DNA of 63,941 nucleotides from NCBI GenBank assembly GCA_905233385.1, contig CAJOEH010000007.1, positions 995 to 64,935 on the forward strand, given 5' to 3'. Every line of letters begins with the position of its first letter. The first letter of the stretch is position 1. This DNA comes from an uncultured Oscillospiraceae bacterium. GTDB taxonomy: Bacteria; Bacillota; Clostridia; Oscillospirales; Oscillospiraceae. The notes under the pieces are model-generated. The model did not search any database and was not told the DNA's origin. It worked only from the letters and a program-made list of their open reading frames with translations. The translations under genes and the position numbers were made by a program. Shown piece by piece: positions 1 to 8,900 of this stretch.

Positions 1-1
1 C

Positions 2-673
2 AAGCTCCGCTTTGTCTGCGGTGCGACCGCAGCGGAGATCGAAGCGAAGAGCGCCGCCGGCAACCGGATGCCATCCGACGTGATCGCCGTGACGATCGTG
101 AAGGCGGAGGAGCCGCCGAAGCCCGTCGCCGTCTTTGACGACGTTGCAAAGGACGCCTACTACTACGACGCCGTTTACTGGGCGGTCGGAAAAGAGATCA
201 CCAAGGGCACGAGCGAGAAGACCTTCAGTCCCGACAAGGACTGCACCCGTGCGGAAATGGTCACCTTCCTCTGGAGAGCCGCAGGTTCGCCCGCGTACGT
301 CATCGACGGCGATCCGCTGATGGTCATTCCGTTCCAGGACGTGAAGTCCACCGACTATTTCTGCCAGGCCGTGCTTTGGGCTGTCCATAACGGCATCACC
401 AAGGGCACCTCTGAAACGACCTTCTCCCCGGACAAGACCGTTTCCAGAGCAGAAGCAGTGACCTTCCTGTTCCGTATGGCAAAGGCAGAGAAGCCGGAAA
501 AGGCCGCTTCCTTTACGGACGTTCCTGCAGACGCGTATTATGCCGACGCCGTGGCGTGGGCGTGCGCCAAGGAGATCACGCTCGGCACCTCCGCAACCAC
601 CTTCTCGCCGAACAATCCCTGTCTGCGCGCGCAGATCGTGACGTTCCTCTACCGGTATTTCAACGCGAAATAA
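2..673 (+). CDS. SLH-domain surface protein, C-terminal part (5' end outside window)
   Basis: The frame is open from base 2, so this is the C-terminal 223 residues of a longer protein. It carries three consecutive S-layer-homology domains, starting near bases 137, 330 and 515. Each has an F-D/T-D-V start, a central G-T-S-x-x-T-F-S-P turn and an R-A-x-x-V-T-F-L end. SLH triads tether exported proteins to pyruvylated secondary cell-wall polymer, so the protein is surface-bound; its functional part lies upstream of the window. The domains resemble the SLH triad of the protein at 5952-9587. A strong hairpin follows the stop codon. Confidence 0.9.
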   Translation, partial: KLRFVCGATAAEIEAKSAAGNRMPSDVIAVTIVKAEEPPKPVAVFDDVAKDAYYYDAVYWAVGKEITKGTSEKTFSPDKDCTRAEMVTFLWRAAGSPAYVIDGDPLMVIPFQDVKSTDYFCQAVLWAVHNGITKGTSETTFSPDKTVSRAEAVTFLFRMAKAEKPEKAASFTDVPADAYYADAVAWACAKEITLGTSATTFSPNNPCLRAQIVTFLYRYFNAK

Positions 674-683
674 GAGAACAGAG

Positions 684-711
684 AGCCGCCGCATCCAACG
701 ATGCGGCGGCT
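684..711 (+). terminator. hairpin after the SLH gene
   Basis: An 11-bp GC-rich stem (684-694 with 701-711) lies between the SLH gene and the next start codon. There is no real T-run, so it may be a weak terminator or an mRNA-stabilising hairpin. Confidence 0.45.
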
Positions 712-735
712 TGCAGAGCATTTTGGGAGGCTGCC

Positions 736-1809
736 ATGAAACGAATGATCTGCCTGCTGCTGATTCTGAGCGTGCTGTGCGCGATCTGCGCCTGTACGCC
801 GCAGCACGAATATAATCCGCTGGACGGCGTCGAAACGACGGCGTTTATTGACAGCGCCGGCAGAAGCGTTGCCGTCCCCGTTGAGATCACGCGGATCGCC
901 GCCAGCGGCTCGACCGCGCAGATGATTTTGATGACGCTCTGCCCCGAGCTGCTGGTCGGCCTGGCCTCCAGTCCCTCCACCGCGCAGCGTCCCTATTTCC
1001 CGGAGGATATGTGGTATCTTCCCACCTTCGGGCAGTTCTACGGCAGCAAGGCGAATCTCAACATGGAATCGCTGATCGACGCCCGGCCGCAGATCATTAT
1101 CGACCTCGGCGATCCGAAGGATTCCATCGCCTCGGATATGGACATGATCCAGGAGCAGACCGGCATCCCGACCGTATTCGTGCAGGCGACACTGGATCAG
1201 CTCCCGACGGCATACCGCACGCTTGGAATGTTGCTCGACAGGCAAGAAAAGGCGGAGGCGCTGGCGCTGTTTGTGGAAAAGACGCTTTCTATGGCGGAGG
1301 AAAACCGCGCGAAGATCACGGAAGAAGATCGCAAGACCGTGATGTTCGGCACCGGCTCCACCGGCCTTGCCTGCAACGCGGCAGGCTCCACACAGGCGGA
1401 CGTGATCGACCTCGTCGGCGGAATCAACGCGATCCGGTCGGACGAGATCAGCAACCGCAACGGCGGCACCACCGTCAATCTTGAGCAGGTCTATCTCTGC
1501 AGTCCCGACGTCATTCTGCTCGCCGCAGGCGGTCCCTACGACACACTCGCAGACAGCGAATGGTCGCAGCTTCGCGCCGTGCAATCCGGCGCTTATTACG
1601 AGATTCCGAATCTTCCCTACAGCTGGATGTCCTCGCCGCCCTCGGTCAACCGCGTTCTGGGCATCTGGTGGCTGGGAAATCTCTTGTACCCCGATGTTTA
1701 TGACTACGATATGATTCAGGTCGCGCAGGAATACTACGATCTGTTCTGGCATTATACGCTGAGCGAGGAAGAAGCCGTGCAGCTCCTGTCCCGCTCCACC
1801 TTAAAGTAA
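736..1809 (+). CDS. ABC transporter substrate-binding lipoprotein (Fe/B12/heme type)
   Basis: This 357-aa protein starts at the ATG at 736, behind a GGGAGG five bases upstream; an in-frame upstream start at 556 would overlap the previous gene and bury the signal peptide. A hydrophobic signal sequence ends in an Ile-Cys-Ala-Cys lipobox near residue 21, so it is a lipoprotein on the outer face of the membrane. The body has the periplasmic-binding-protein pattern of the FepB/BtuF/FhuD class (conserved R-I-A, 'LLVGL', 'IIIDLG' and 'PDVILLA' strands). It opens the operon with FecCD and FecE-like genes downstream. The substrate cannot be read from sequence: ferric siderophore, heme and cobamide all remain possible. 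Confidence 0.85.
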   Translation: MKRMICLLLILSVLCAICACTPQHEYNPLDGVETTAFIDSAGRSVAVPVEITRIAASGSTAQMILMTLCPELLVGLASSPSTAQRPYFPEDMWYLPTFGQFYGSKANLNMESLIDARPQIIIDLGDPKDSIASDMDMIQEQTGIPTVFVQATLDQLPTAYRTLGMLLDRQEKAEALALFVEKTLSMAEENRAKITEEDRKTVMFGTGSTGLACNAAGSTQADVIDLVGGINAIRSDEISNRNGGTTVNLEQVYLCSPDVILLAAGGPYDTLADSEWSQLRAVQSGAYYEIPNLPYSWMSSPPSVNRVLGIWWLGNLLYPDVYDYDMIQVAQEYYDLFWHYTLSEEEAVQLLSRSTLK

Positions 1810-1816
1810 ACGGCTT

Positions 1817-3169
1817 ATGAAACGACTGATTTTGCTGCTGACGATCCTGCTGGCACTGGCGGCGCTCTGCGCTTCTCCTGCCTCAGCGACGGGAACGGTT
1901 ACGGATACGCTGACCGTGAAGGTCGGCTACTGGGGCATGGATACCGACGCCTACGTGACGGTCGGCTCTTACCATTGGAGCGAGCTGGAGGCGAACCTGC
2001 CGCTGTATTATGCGGCGTATTCCTTCTACCGCGCCGGAACCGACGGCGATTACGTCACGGTGATCGACTCCGCCTACGGCTTCTCGATCGCCGATCTGAT
2101 TTCCTATGCCGGCATCTACGCCGGCGACGTGCAGTCTCTGCAGTTCTATACGCAGGACCAGACGGTGGGCTATTTTACCTCCTTCACCTACGGAGAACTG
2201 TTCGGCACCACGCGTTACTATTTTGAAGACCTTGCGGCGCATATCCATCCGGTTTGCGACGAGGAAGGCAACCTCGTTTCGTGGGACGCGGACGAGGCGT
2301 GGAACTACTGCTCCGTCGTCCAGCCGATGCTTGCGCTGGAGGACAACTGGGCGCAGTATGAGATCGGCACGGAGCATACCGCGCCGGATTTCAGCAGCCT
2401 CGGCACGGGCAACCGCTTCCGCCTGCTGTTCGGGCAGTCGTACCCGACGGAAACGCGCACCAACCAGACGGCGAAATACACGCATACGGTCTACGTGACG
2501 CTTTCCGGCGCGCCGACGCTCGGCGAGCTGCCGCCGCTGGACGGCACGATCGGCGCACACAGCGTGACCGCCGCGGTCACGGTCGGAAACGATGCGCTGG
2601 CGCAGGCGCTTGCTTCCATTTTGAACATTACTTCCTCCGATGACAGCGTCCTTCGGATCACAAACGTGACCGTCACGCCCGATCCGGATTATTCGGACCT
2701 TGTCACGGTGGAGATCGAATATGAGATTCTGAAAGAGGGAGAGGCGTACCTTTCCGCAGCCGTCGGCTCGCAGGTGTTTGCATCCACGCAGCCAGTCTCG
2801 GTGAAGCCGAACGAGCCGGAGCCGACGCAGCCGAAACCGACTGACGAACAATCGACGCAGGCGCCGGTCGAACCGACTGCTGCCCAGAGCGAAGCTCCGG
2901 ACGCTGCGCCGCCTGCCGTGTCGGAACAAACGAAGGAGGACAAGGGAGAACCTGTGCAGCGCCTCGCGGCGCAGGCGATCGTCCTCGACGCCGCGACGGC
3001 GGCAAAGCTCCAGGCGCCGCCCGAACAGCAGCCACAGGAAGGCGTTACGAGGCTGACGCTGCCGGAGCCGGAGCCATCCGCACTTGGCGCATATACCGCG
3101 CTCGGCGCAGCGATCCTCGTTCTGCTCGGCGCGCTCGGCTCCCTGCTGTACTACAAAAAAGAGAGGTAA
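1817..3169 (+). CDS. exported, membrane-anchored surface protein of unknown function
   Basis: A 450-aa protein with an N-terminal signal peptide (about residues 1-24), a globular extracellular region to about residue 330, a Pro/Glu/Thr-rich stalk (about 330-385) and one C-terminal transmembrane helix followed by Tyr-Tyr-Lys-Lys. There is no sortase LPxTG signal. The segment around residues 93-104 (G-F-S-I-A-D-L-I-S-Y-A-G) recalls the 'GVPLxDLLxxAG' element of the molybdopterin-oxidoreductase (sulfite oxidase) fold, which Firmicutes reuse in cell-wall proteins; this is only a weak resemblance. It lies 7 bp after the binding-protein gene and 6 bp before the ExbB-like gene, so it probably works with the importer, perhaps as a wall-level ligand-capture protein. 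Confidence 0.7.
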   Translation: MKRLILLLTILLALAALCASPASATGTVTDTLTVKVGYWGMDTDAYVTVGSYHWSELEANLPLYYAAYSFYRAGTDGDYVTVIDSAYGFSIADLISYAGIYAGDVQSLQFYTQDQTVGYFTSFTYGELFGTTRYYFEDLAAHIHPVCDEEGNLVSWDADEAWNYCSVVQPMLALEDNWAQYEIGTEHTAPDFSSLGTGNRFRLLFGQSYPTETRTNQTAKYTHTVYVTLSGAPTLGELPPLDGTIGAHSVTAAVTVGNDALAQALASILNITSSDDSVLRITNVTVTPDPDYSDLVTVEIEYEILKEGEAYLSAAVGSQVFASTQPVSVKPNEPEPTQPKPTDEQSTQAPVEPTAAQSEAPDAAPPAVSEQTKEDKGEPVQRLAAQAIVLDAATAAKLQAPPEQQPQEGVTRLTLPEPEPSALGAYTALGAAILVLLGALGSLLYYKKER

Positions 3170-3175
3170 TGATCT

Positions 3176-3796
3176 ATGTCGTCCGTATTTCATGAGATTC
3201 TTCGCACCGTGGCGAACGCGATGGAGATCCCCGTCGTCGTCATTCTGATTCTGCTTCTGGCGCTTTCGGTGTTCTTTATCGGCTGGATCCTGACGGAATA
3301 TTTTACGGAGCGCCGTCAGATGAAGATCGTGCTGCCCGCCCTCCTGGAGGAGCTTCGCGGCGGCGGCGGGACGGACGCCATTGAACGCAGCGGTCTTCTC
3401 AAGCGGCAGAAGGCGGTGTTGCTGGAGCTGTGCAGGCATCCAGACTTTTCTTCCGCCCTGCGGGAAGGGCTTGCCGCCAATCTGCTGGAAAAGGAGCAGG
3501 CGCATTATGACCGTATTCTGAAAACGACCGATCTGATTGCGAAGCTCGCGCCGATGTTCGGCCTGCTCGGCACGCTGATCCCACTCGGCCCCGGCATCAT
3601 TGCGCTGGGCCAGGGCGACACCTACACGCTTTCCGTTTCCCTGCTCACCGCGTTTGATACCACGATCGCCGGTCTGATCGCCGCGGCGGTCTGTCTGGTG
3701 ATCTCCAACCTGCGCAGGCGCTGGTACAACGGCTATATGGCGGATCTGGAAACCCTGATGGACTGTGTTTGTGAAGCGGAGGCAACCCATGCGTAA
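3176..3796 (+). CDS. MotA/TolQ/ExbB-family proton channel protein
   Basis: A 206-aa membrane protein with one hydrophobic segment near residues 18-42, a cytoplasmic loop, and two more around residues 118-150 and 160-180. The last two contain the family's 'GLLGTLIPL' and 'AFDTTIAGLIAA' elements, as in ExbB/TolQ/MotA proton channels that convert proton-motive force into conformational work. The ATG follows a GAGAGG. It overlaps the DUF2149 gene by 8 bp, the usual ExbB-ExbD-like pairing. In diderm bacteria such channels power TonB-dependent uptake across the outer membrane; here the genome context is Gram-positive, so the driven partner is unknown. Confidence 0.8.
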   Translation: MSSVFHEILRTVANAMEIPVVVILILLLALSVFFIGWILTEYFTERRQMKIVLPALLEELRGGGGTDAIERSGLLKRQKAVLLELCRHPDFSSALREGLAANLLEKEQAHYDRILKTTDLIAKLAPMFGLLGTLIPLGPGIIALGQGDTYTLSVSLLTAFDTTIAGLIAAAVCLVISNLRRRWYNGYMADLETLMDCVCEAEATHA

Positions 3797-4169
3797 GATC
3801 GGAAGAAAACGCAGCCGTTTCGACGGCGAGAGCGTCGACCCCATGCAGTATCTGTCCAACCTGTCGGACGCGATGCTGGTGCTGGCGGTCGGCATGATGC
3901 TGGCGCTGATCGTCCACTGGAACGTGGACATCTCCACCTCCGGCGGCGTGATGTCGGACTCCGGCATCTCCTACGCGGCGGAGGGCGAAGGCGGCGCAGC
4001 GAAAATCGACAAGGACAATGCCCTACAATTCAGCGGCGACGAGCTGGCGCAGATGGAAACCGAAGCGCTGGAGGACGGCGGCGAGGGCATGGAAAAGCTC
4101 GGCGAGGTCTACTATGACGCCGCGACCGGGCAGTATTATATCGTTCGGACGGAGGAAACTGCGCCATGA
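3789..4169 (+). CDS. DUF2149-family (ExbD-like) membrane protein
   Basis: A 126-aa protein. The ATG at 3789 is preceded by GGAGG and gives a basic N-terminus before the single transmembrane helix (about residues 22-45), which follows a D-P-M-x-Y-L-x-N-L-x-D motif. The rest (about 80 residues, acidic) would be outside the membrane. One N-terminal helix with a conserved Asp just at its start and an external domain is the ExbD/TolR topology, and the sequence fits DUF2149, a family I know as a neighbour of MotA/TolQ/ExbB proteins in archaea and clostridia. It overlaps the permease gene by 4 bp (ATGA). Confidence 0.72.
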   Translation: MRKIGRKRSRFDGESVDPMQYLSNLSDAMLVLAVGMMLALIVHWNVDISTSGGVMSDSGISYAAEGEGGAAKIDKDNALQFSGDELAQMETEALEDGGEGMEKLGEVYYDAATGQYYIVRTEETAP

Positions 4170-5170
4170 AGCAACCGCGGTACGCGCTGCGCTTCGGACT
4201 GCTCGGCGCAGCTTTTGTGATCGTACTGATCGGCTCCGTGCTGATCGGCCGCTTTTCTCTGTCGTTCGGAGAGATGGCGTCCCTTTTGGGGCTGTCCGGC
4301 AAACCGGTGCGGGAGGGGGCGGACAACGTCTTCTTCCTGATCCGTCTGCCCCGCATCGCGGCGGCGGTCCTGGTCGGCATGGCGCTCTCCTGCGCCGGCG
4401 CGGCGTATCAGGGGATGTTCCGCAATCCGATGGTGTCGCCCGACGTGCTCGGCGCGTCGACGGCGGCGGGCTTCGGCGCGGCGCTGGGCATTCTGCTCGG
4501 CGCTGGGTACTTCGGCATTTCTCTGATCGCCTTCGTCTTCGGACTCGGCGCGGTTTTACTGACCTATACGGTCAGCCGCTTTGCGAAAACCAATGAAACC
4601 GTTGCGCTGATCCTGTCCGGCATGGTGATCTCCTCGCTGTTTTCGGCGGGAACGTCCTTTATCAAGCTTGTTGCCGATACGCAGGAGCAGCTCCCTGCCA
4701 TCACCTATTGGCTGATGGGCAGCCTCGCCTCGATCAAGCGGCAGGATGTGGCGTTTCTGGCCGTTCCGGTGCTGCTGGGCCTGTTGCCGCTGCTGCTGTT
4801 TTCCTGGCGGATCAATCTGCTCACGCTGGACGAGGACGAGGCGAAGTCCCTCGGCGTCAACACCACAGCGCTGCGCCTGGCCGTCATTCTCTGCGCCACG
4901 CTGCTCACGGCATCCTCCGTCGCGGTCTCCGGCATGATCGGCTGGGTCGGGCTCATCGTCCCGCATATCTGCCGCATGCTCTTTGGCTATGACTACCGAA
5001 GGCTGCTGCCGGCCTGCGCCGTTTTCGGCGCGGCGTTTTTGCTTTTGACCGACGACATTGCCCGCTGCGCGACGGCGGGCGAAATCCCGATCGGCATTCT
5101 GACTGCCTTCGTCGGCGCGCCGGTTTTCCTGTGGCTGATTCTGACGGGAGGTGGCCGCCGGAATGATTGA
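4166..5170 (+). CDS. FecCD-family ABC transporter permease
   Basis: This 334-aa, very hydrophobic protein has the arrangement of BtuC/FecCD permeases: an N-terminal helix, the 'LPRIxAAxLVGMALSxAGxxYQ' region near residues 63-88, the 'NPMVSPDVLG' loop, and the 'GLIVPHICRM' segment near residue 275 that couples to the ATPase. It forms the membrane channel of the importer whose binding protein is at 736-1809 and ATPase at 5163-5933. Genes overlap at both ends, so translation is coupled. Confidence 0.93.
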   Translation: MKQPRYALRFGLLGAAFVIVLIGSVLIGRFSLSFGEMASLLGLSGKPVREGADNVFFLIRLPRIAAAVLVGMALSCAGAAYQGMFRNPMVSPDVLGASTAAGFGAALGILLGAGYFGISLIAFVFGLGAVLLTYTVSRFAKTNETVALILSGMVISSLFSAGTSFIKLVADTQEQLPAITYWLMGSLASIKRQDVAFLAVPVLLGLLPLLLFSWRINLLTLDEDEAKSLGVNTTALRLAVILCATLLTASSVAVSGMIGWVGLIVPHICRMLFGYDYRRLLPACAVFGAAFLLLTDDIARCATAGEIPIGILTAFVGAPVFLWLILTGGGRRND

Positions 5171-5933
5171 AGTGAAGAATCTGTCGTTTTCATATGGGAC
5201 GCATCCTGTTTTGAAAGACCTCAGCTTCGACCTGCCGGAGGCGGCGCTGGTAACTGTGCTCGGGCCCAACGGTGTGGGAAAAAGTACGTTATTCCGCTGC
5301 CTGTTGGGACTCTTGACGAATTACACCGGAGAAATCCTGTTTGCAGGACAGAACCTCAAAACCCTTTCCCGCCACGCGCTTTCACAGCTTGCCGCCTATG
5401 TGCCGCAGGCGTCAATCCCCACCTTTCAGTACACGGTACAGGAGGCTGTGCTGATGGGGACGACCAACACCCTGTCCGTGCTGGAGCGTCCGCGGCAGGC
5501 GGAGCTGGAGCGCGTGCAGGCGGTGCTGGACCGGCTCGGGATCGCGGCACTGTCACAGCGCAGCATCGGAAAGCTTTCCGGCGGTGAGCAGCAGCTTGTG
5601 CTGCTGGCGCGCGCTCTGGTGCAAAACACACGGGTGCTGATCATGGACGAGCCGACGGCCAACCTCGATTACGGCAACCAGCAGCGGGTGCTGTGCCAAA
5701 TCGCGGAGCTTGCGAAGCAGGGCTACACCGTTCTGCTCTCTACCCACAATCCAGCGCACGCGCTGCGCTATTCCACGCACACGCTTGCTCTGCAGGACGG
5801 AAGGATCCTGGCATACGGCGAAAGCAGCCGGGTGCTCACGGCAGAGTTGATCGAAGCGCTCTACGGCATCCCGGTGCAGCTGGTCGAGACGCAGACGCCG
5901 GAGGGGCCGGTCAAGAGCTGTGTCCCGTTGTGA
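5163..5933 (+). CDS. FecE/BtuD-type ABC transporter ATP-binding protein
   Basis: A 256-aa ATPase. The start at 5163 is preferred over 5151 because it follows GGGAGGTGG at a usable distance and begins directly with the first strand (M-I-E-V-K-N-L). Walker A (G-P-N-G-V-G-K-S-T), ABC signature (L-S-G-G-E-Q-Q), Walker B (V-L-I-M-D-E-P) and the switch His (S-T-H-N) are all present. It overlaps the permease gene by 8 bp and completes a binding-protein-dependent importer for an iron chelate, heme or cobamide. Confidence 0.93.
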   Translation: MIEVKNLSFSYGTHPVLKDLSFDLPEAALVTVLGPNGVGKSTLFRCLLGLLTNYTGEILFAGQNLKTLSRHALSQLAAYVPQASIPTFQYTVQEAVLMGTTNTLSVLERPRQAELERVQAVLDRLGIAALSQRSIGKLSGGEQQLVLLARALVQNTRVLIMDEPTANLDYGNQQRVLCQIAELAKQGYTVLLSTHNPAHALRYSTHTLALQDGRILAYGESSRVLTAELIEALYGIPVQLVETQTPEGPVKSCVPL

Positions 5934-5951
5934 CGAAAATCGGAGGCAACT

Positions 5952-8900
5952 ATGAAACGAATCCTTGCATTTTTATTGGCGGCGGCGCTGCTGTGCGGCT
6001 GTTTGCCGGCGGCATGGGCTGCGGAAACGACCGGCGGCACGCTCGAGCGCCGCGCGGGCTTTGAGCTTGCCAGCGTGCGCTGTCAGTTTGCCGACGGCAG
6101 CTACGAGCTGATACCGTTTTCGGAAAAAGCAGAGGGCTATACCTACAGCTTTCCCACACCGGATGAGATATTCACAGTCATCCCGGAATACTATTCTCTG
6201 ACCGTGTGGGACGGCGCGGTGGACATCTCCTGGTATGACGCGGACAAAACCGAGTTCTGTCTGGACAATCCCGCGCAGCTTGCGGGACTTGCGGCGCTGG
6301 TCAACGGCAGAACGGACGCCGATACGCCGGATTATCGCGTCAAGGGCGACCTTGACGAACTGGTTTCCACGCAGATCGACGATTTCCTGCTCGTCGGCGC
6401 AGGCGGCGGCAATCAGAAGGGTACGGTCTATCGGGGCGACCCGGCGCACGACTTTTCCGGCAAGACCGTTTCTCTTTGCGCCGATATGGATATGGGCGGC
6501 GTGTGCGCCGACGGCGCGTGGACCGGTCCGAACTGGACGCCGATCGGCGGCAAGTATCCCCTCAGCCGCCCGGACAGCGAGTATGTGATCGAAGCGTTCT
6601 TCAACGGCGTGCTGGACGGGCGCGGACACCGCATTACGAACCTCTGTTGCGACCGCTATGCCGACAAGGGCTACGCCTATTCGCAGGCGGTCGGGCTGGT
6701 CGGCTATCTCGGCGAACTCTACGAGGGCGAAGCCGCGTCAGTGCTGACGCCTGCGGTGCGGAATCTGAGCGTTTCCGGCAGCGTCTACGGCAGACGCATG
6801 GTCGGCGGGATCGTCGGGCGCGTCGGCTCGATCCCGACCGGCGTTCGCATTGAAAACTGCGCCAATTACGCAGCGGTCAAGAACACCGACTCCAAGGGAA
6901 TCGGCGGCGTCTGCGGCGCAGGATGGGGAAAGGGCGCGATCGTCAACTGCTATAACATCGGCAGTGTCAGCACCACCTACGCCTGCCCTGCCGGCGGCAT
7001 CTGCGGCAGCAACGGCGGCATGGACGTCTACAACTGTTACAACGTCGGCACGATCGACTCGAACGGCAACGGACGCGGCCGCGCCATCGGCGGGCATAAC
7101 GGCGGAAGCTATACCGTTTCGGACTGCTATTATCTGGAAGGATGCGACGACGATCCTGCGTCGGGCGGCTGGTACGTCGGCACGGCGCTGAACGTGTCCG
7201 TCTCCTGCGCTGCAAAAACGGACGAGGAACTGCGTTCGGAGGACTTCGTGCAGGCGCTCAACAAGAACGGCGCGGCGTATTGCTATACTGCCGGCTCCTA
7301 TCCGATCCTGCTCTGGGAGAGCGGCGAAGCGTCGCCGCGCGCCGTTGCTGTGCAGCAGCCGGAACATGGAAGCATCACGGCAGATCAGATCGGAGAGGTG
7401 CCCGCGGGTACCGTTCTGACGCTTTCCAACGTGCCGGAGGCCGGCTACGCTTTCCGCTGTTACACGATGAACGGCAACGCGCTTTCCGGCCCCTACGCCA
7501 CGATCGGCGAAAACGCCGTGCTTTCCGGCGTTTTCGAGCAGATGCAGGCAGGAACGCTGATTCTTCCGTCCAATCCCGCCTGCGAGATCACGGCAACGAA
7601 GACGGGTACGGTAATGCAGGACGGCAGCCCCGTTGCCGTGACAGATTACTCCGTCAAGGACGGCGATCCGCTCTACGAGAACGATATTCTGACCGTTCGC
7701 GCGCAGCTCTATGAGAATGCCGCGCCGGACGACCTCAATTACGTTTACAGCGGTATCTTCCGCTATCACTTTGCCTTCAGCGACGGCAGCGGGAAAGAAA
7801 CGGCGACCGATACCGGCGTCTTTACCGTCAGCGCGGCGATCAATGGGGCGGCGCTGACCGTGACCGTCGAGCCCTATACCACGCACAAGGTCTGGACGCA
7901 GCTCGGCGAGACCGGGTGGTACGATCCGAACGTATCCGAGTTTACGATCCGGACGGCAAGAGAGCTCGCCGGTTTCGCGCTTCTGGTCAAGCAAGGCAAC
8001 GATTTTGCCGGGAAGACCGTGAAGCTCGGAAACGATATTTCCCTTTCCAACGACGACCAGACCTTCAACCGCGCGGTGCGCTGGTGGGACGGCGTCGGCT
8101 CGAATTTGCATCCCTTCCGCGGCGTGTTTGACGGCTGCGGCCATACGATCTCCGAAATGACGGCAATCTCCGAAGGAAGCAACCTTGCGCTGTTTGTCAG
8201 CACAGACGGCGCGATCATTCGCAATCTGACCGTCCGAGGCGAAGTCTCCGCCAGAGGCGGCGCCGCAGCCATCGTGTCACAGGCACGCGGAACCACCCTG
8301 CAGGACTGCGAAAGCTATGTGACCGTCAGCGCATCAGACCAGCTTGCGGGCGGGATCGCCGCCGCATTGGACGGCAGCAGTCAGTTGGAGCGCTGCATCA
8401 ATCGCGGCGCGGTCTCCGGAACCACAGGCGTCGGCGGGATCGTCGGCAGCGTGGCGGACGCAGAGAGCCAGCTCACCGACTGCCTGAACTACGGCGCGAT
8501 CCGCGGCGACGGCGCCAGCGGCGGCCTGGGCGGCGTCGCCGGAAAGATCGGCGGCAGCCTGACGCGCTGCGCCAATTACGGCGCGGTCAGCGGCAAAAAC
8601 TGGTATGTCGGCGGCGTTGTCGGCTGTGCGAACCTATTGAATGCCTCCGTTTTGACCGACTGCTATAATGTCGGCAACGTGGACAACACCCACAGCTATC
8701 AGAAAGCAGCCACCGGCGGCATCATCGGTTACGGTAATTACTACAGCCTGACCAACGGCTTCTCTTATGCCACCATCACCGGCAGCAGCGGAACGCTCGG
8801 CGGCGTCATCGGTCTGGACAGCCGCCGCTCGACCAGTCATCTGGAAAACACCGCTTATCTGGACAGTGGCTGCGATACCGCAGTCGGCGGCGTTTCGGAG

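Noticed and set aside
3060-3169. LPxTG sortase signal in the 1817-3169 protein (L-P-E-P-E-P)
   Set aside because: No Thr-Gly follows, and the C-terminus ends as a simple membrane anchor.
1883-3967. 694-codon open frame on the minus strand
   Set aside because: It is the antisense of three genes with signal peptides, ribosome sites and family motifs; the translation is Arg/His-rich without domains, typical of GC-rich shadow frames.
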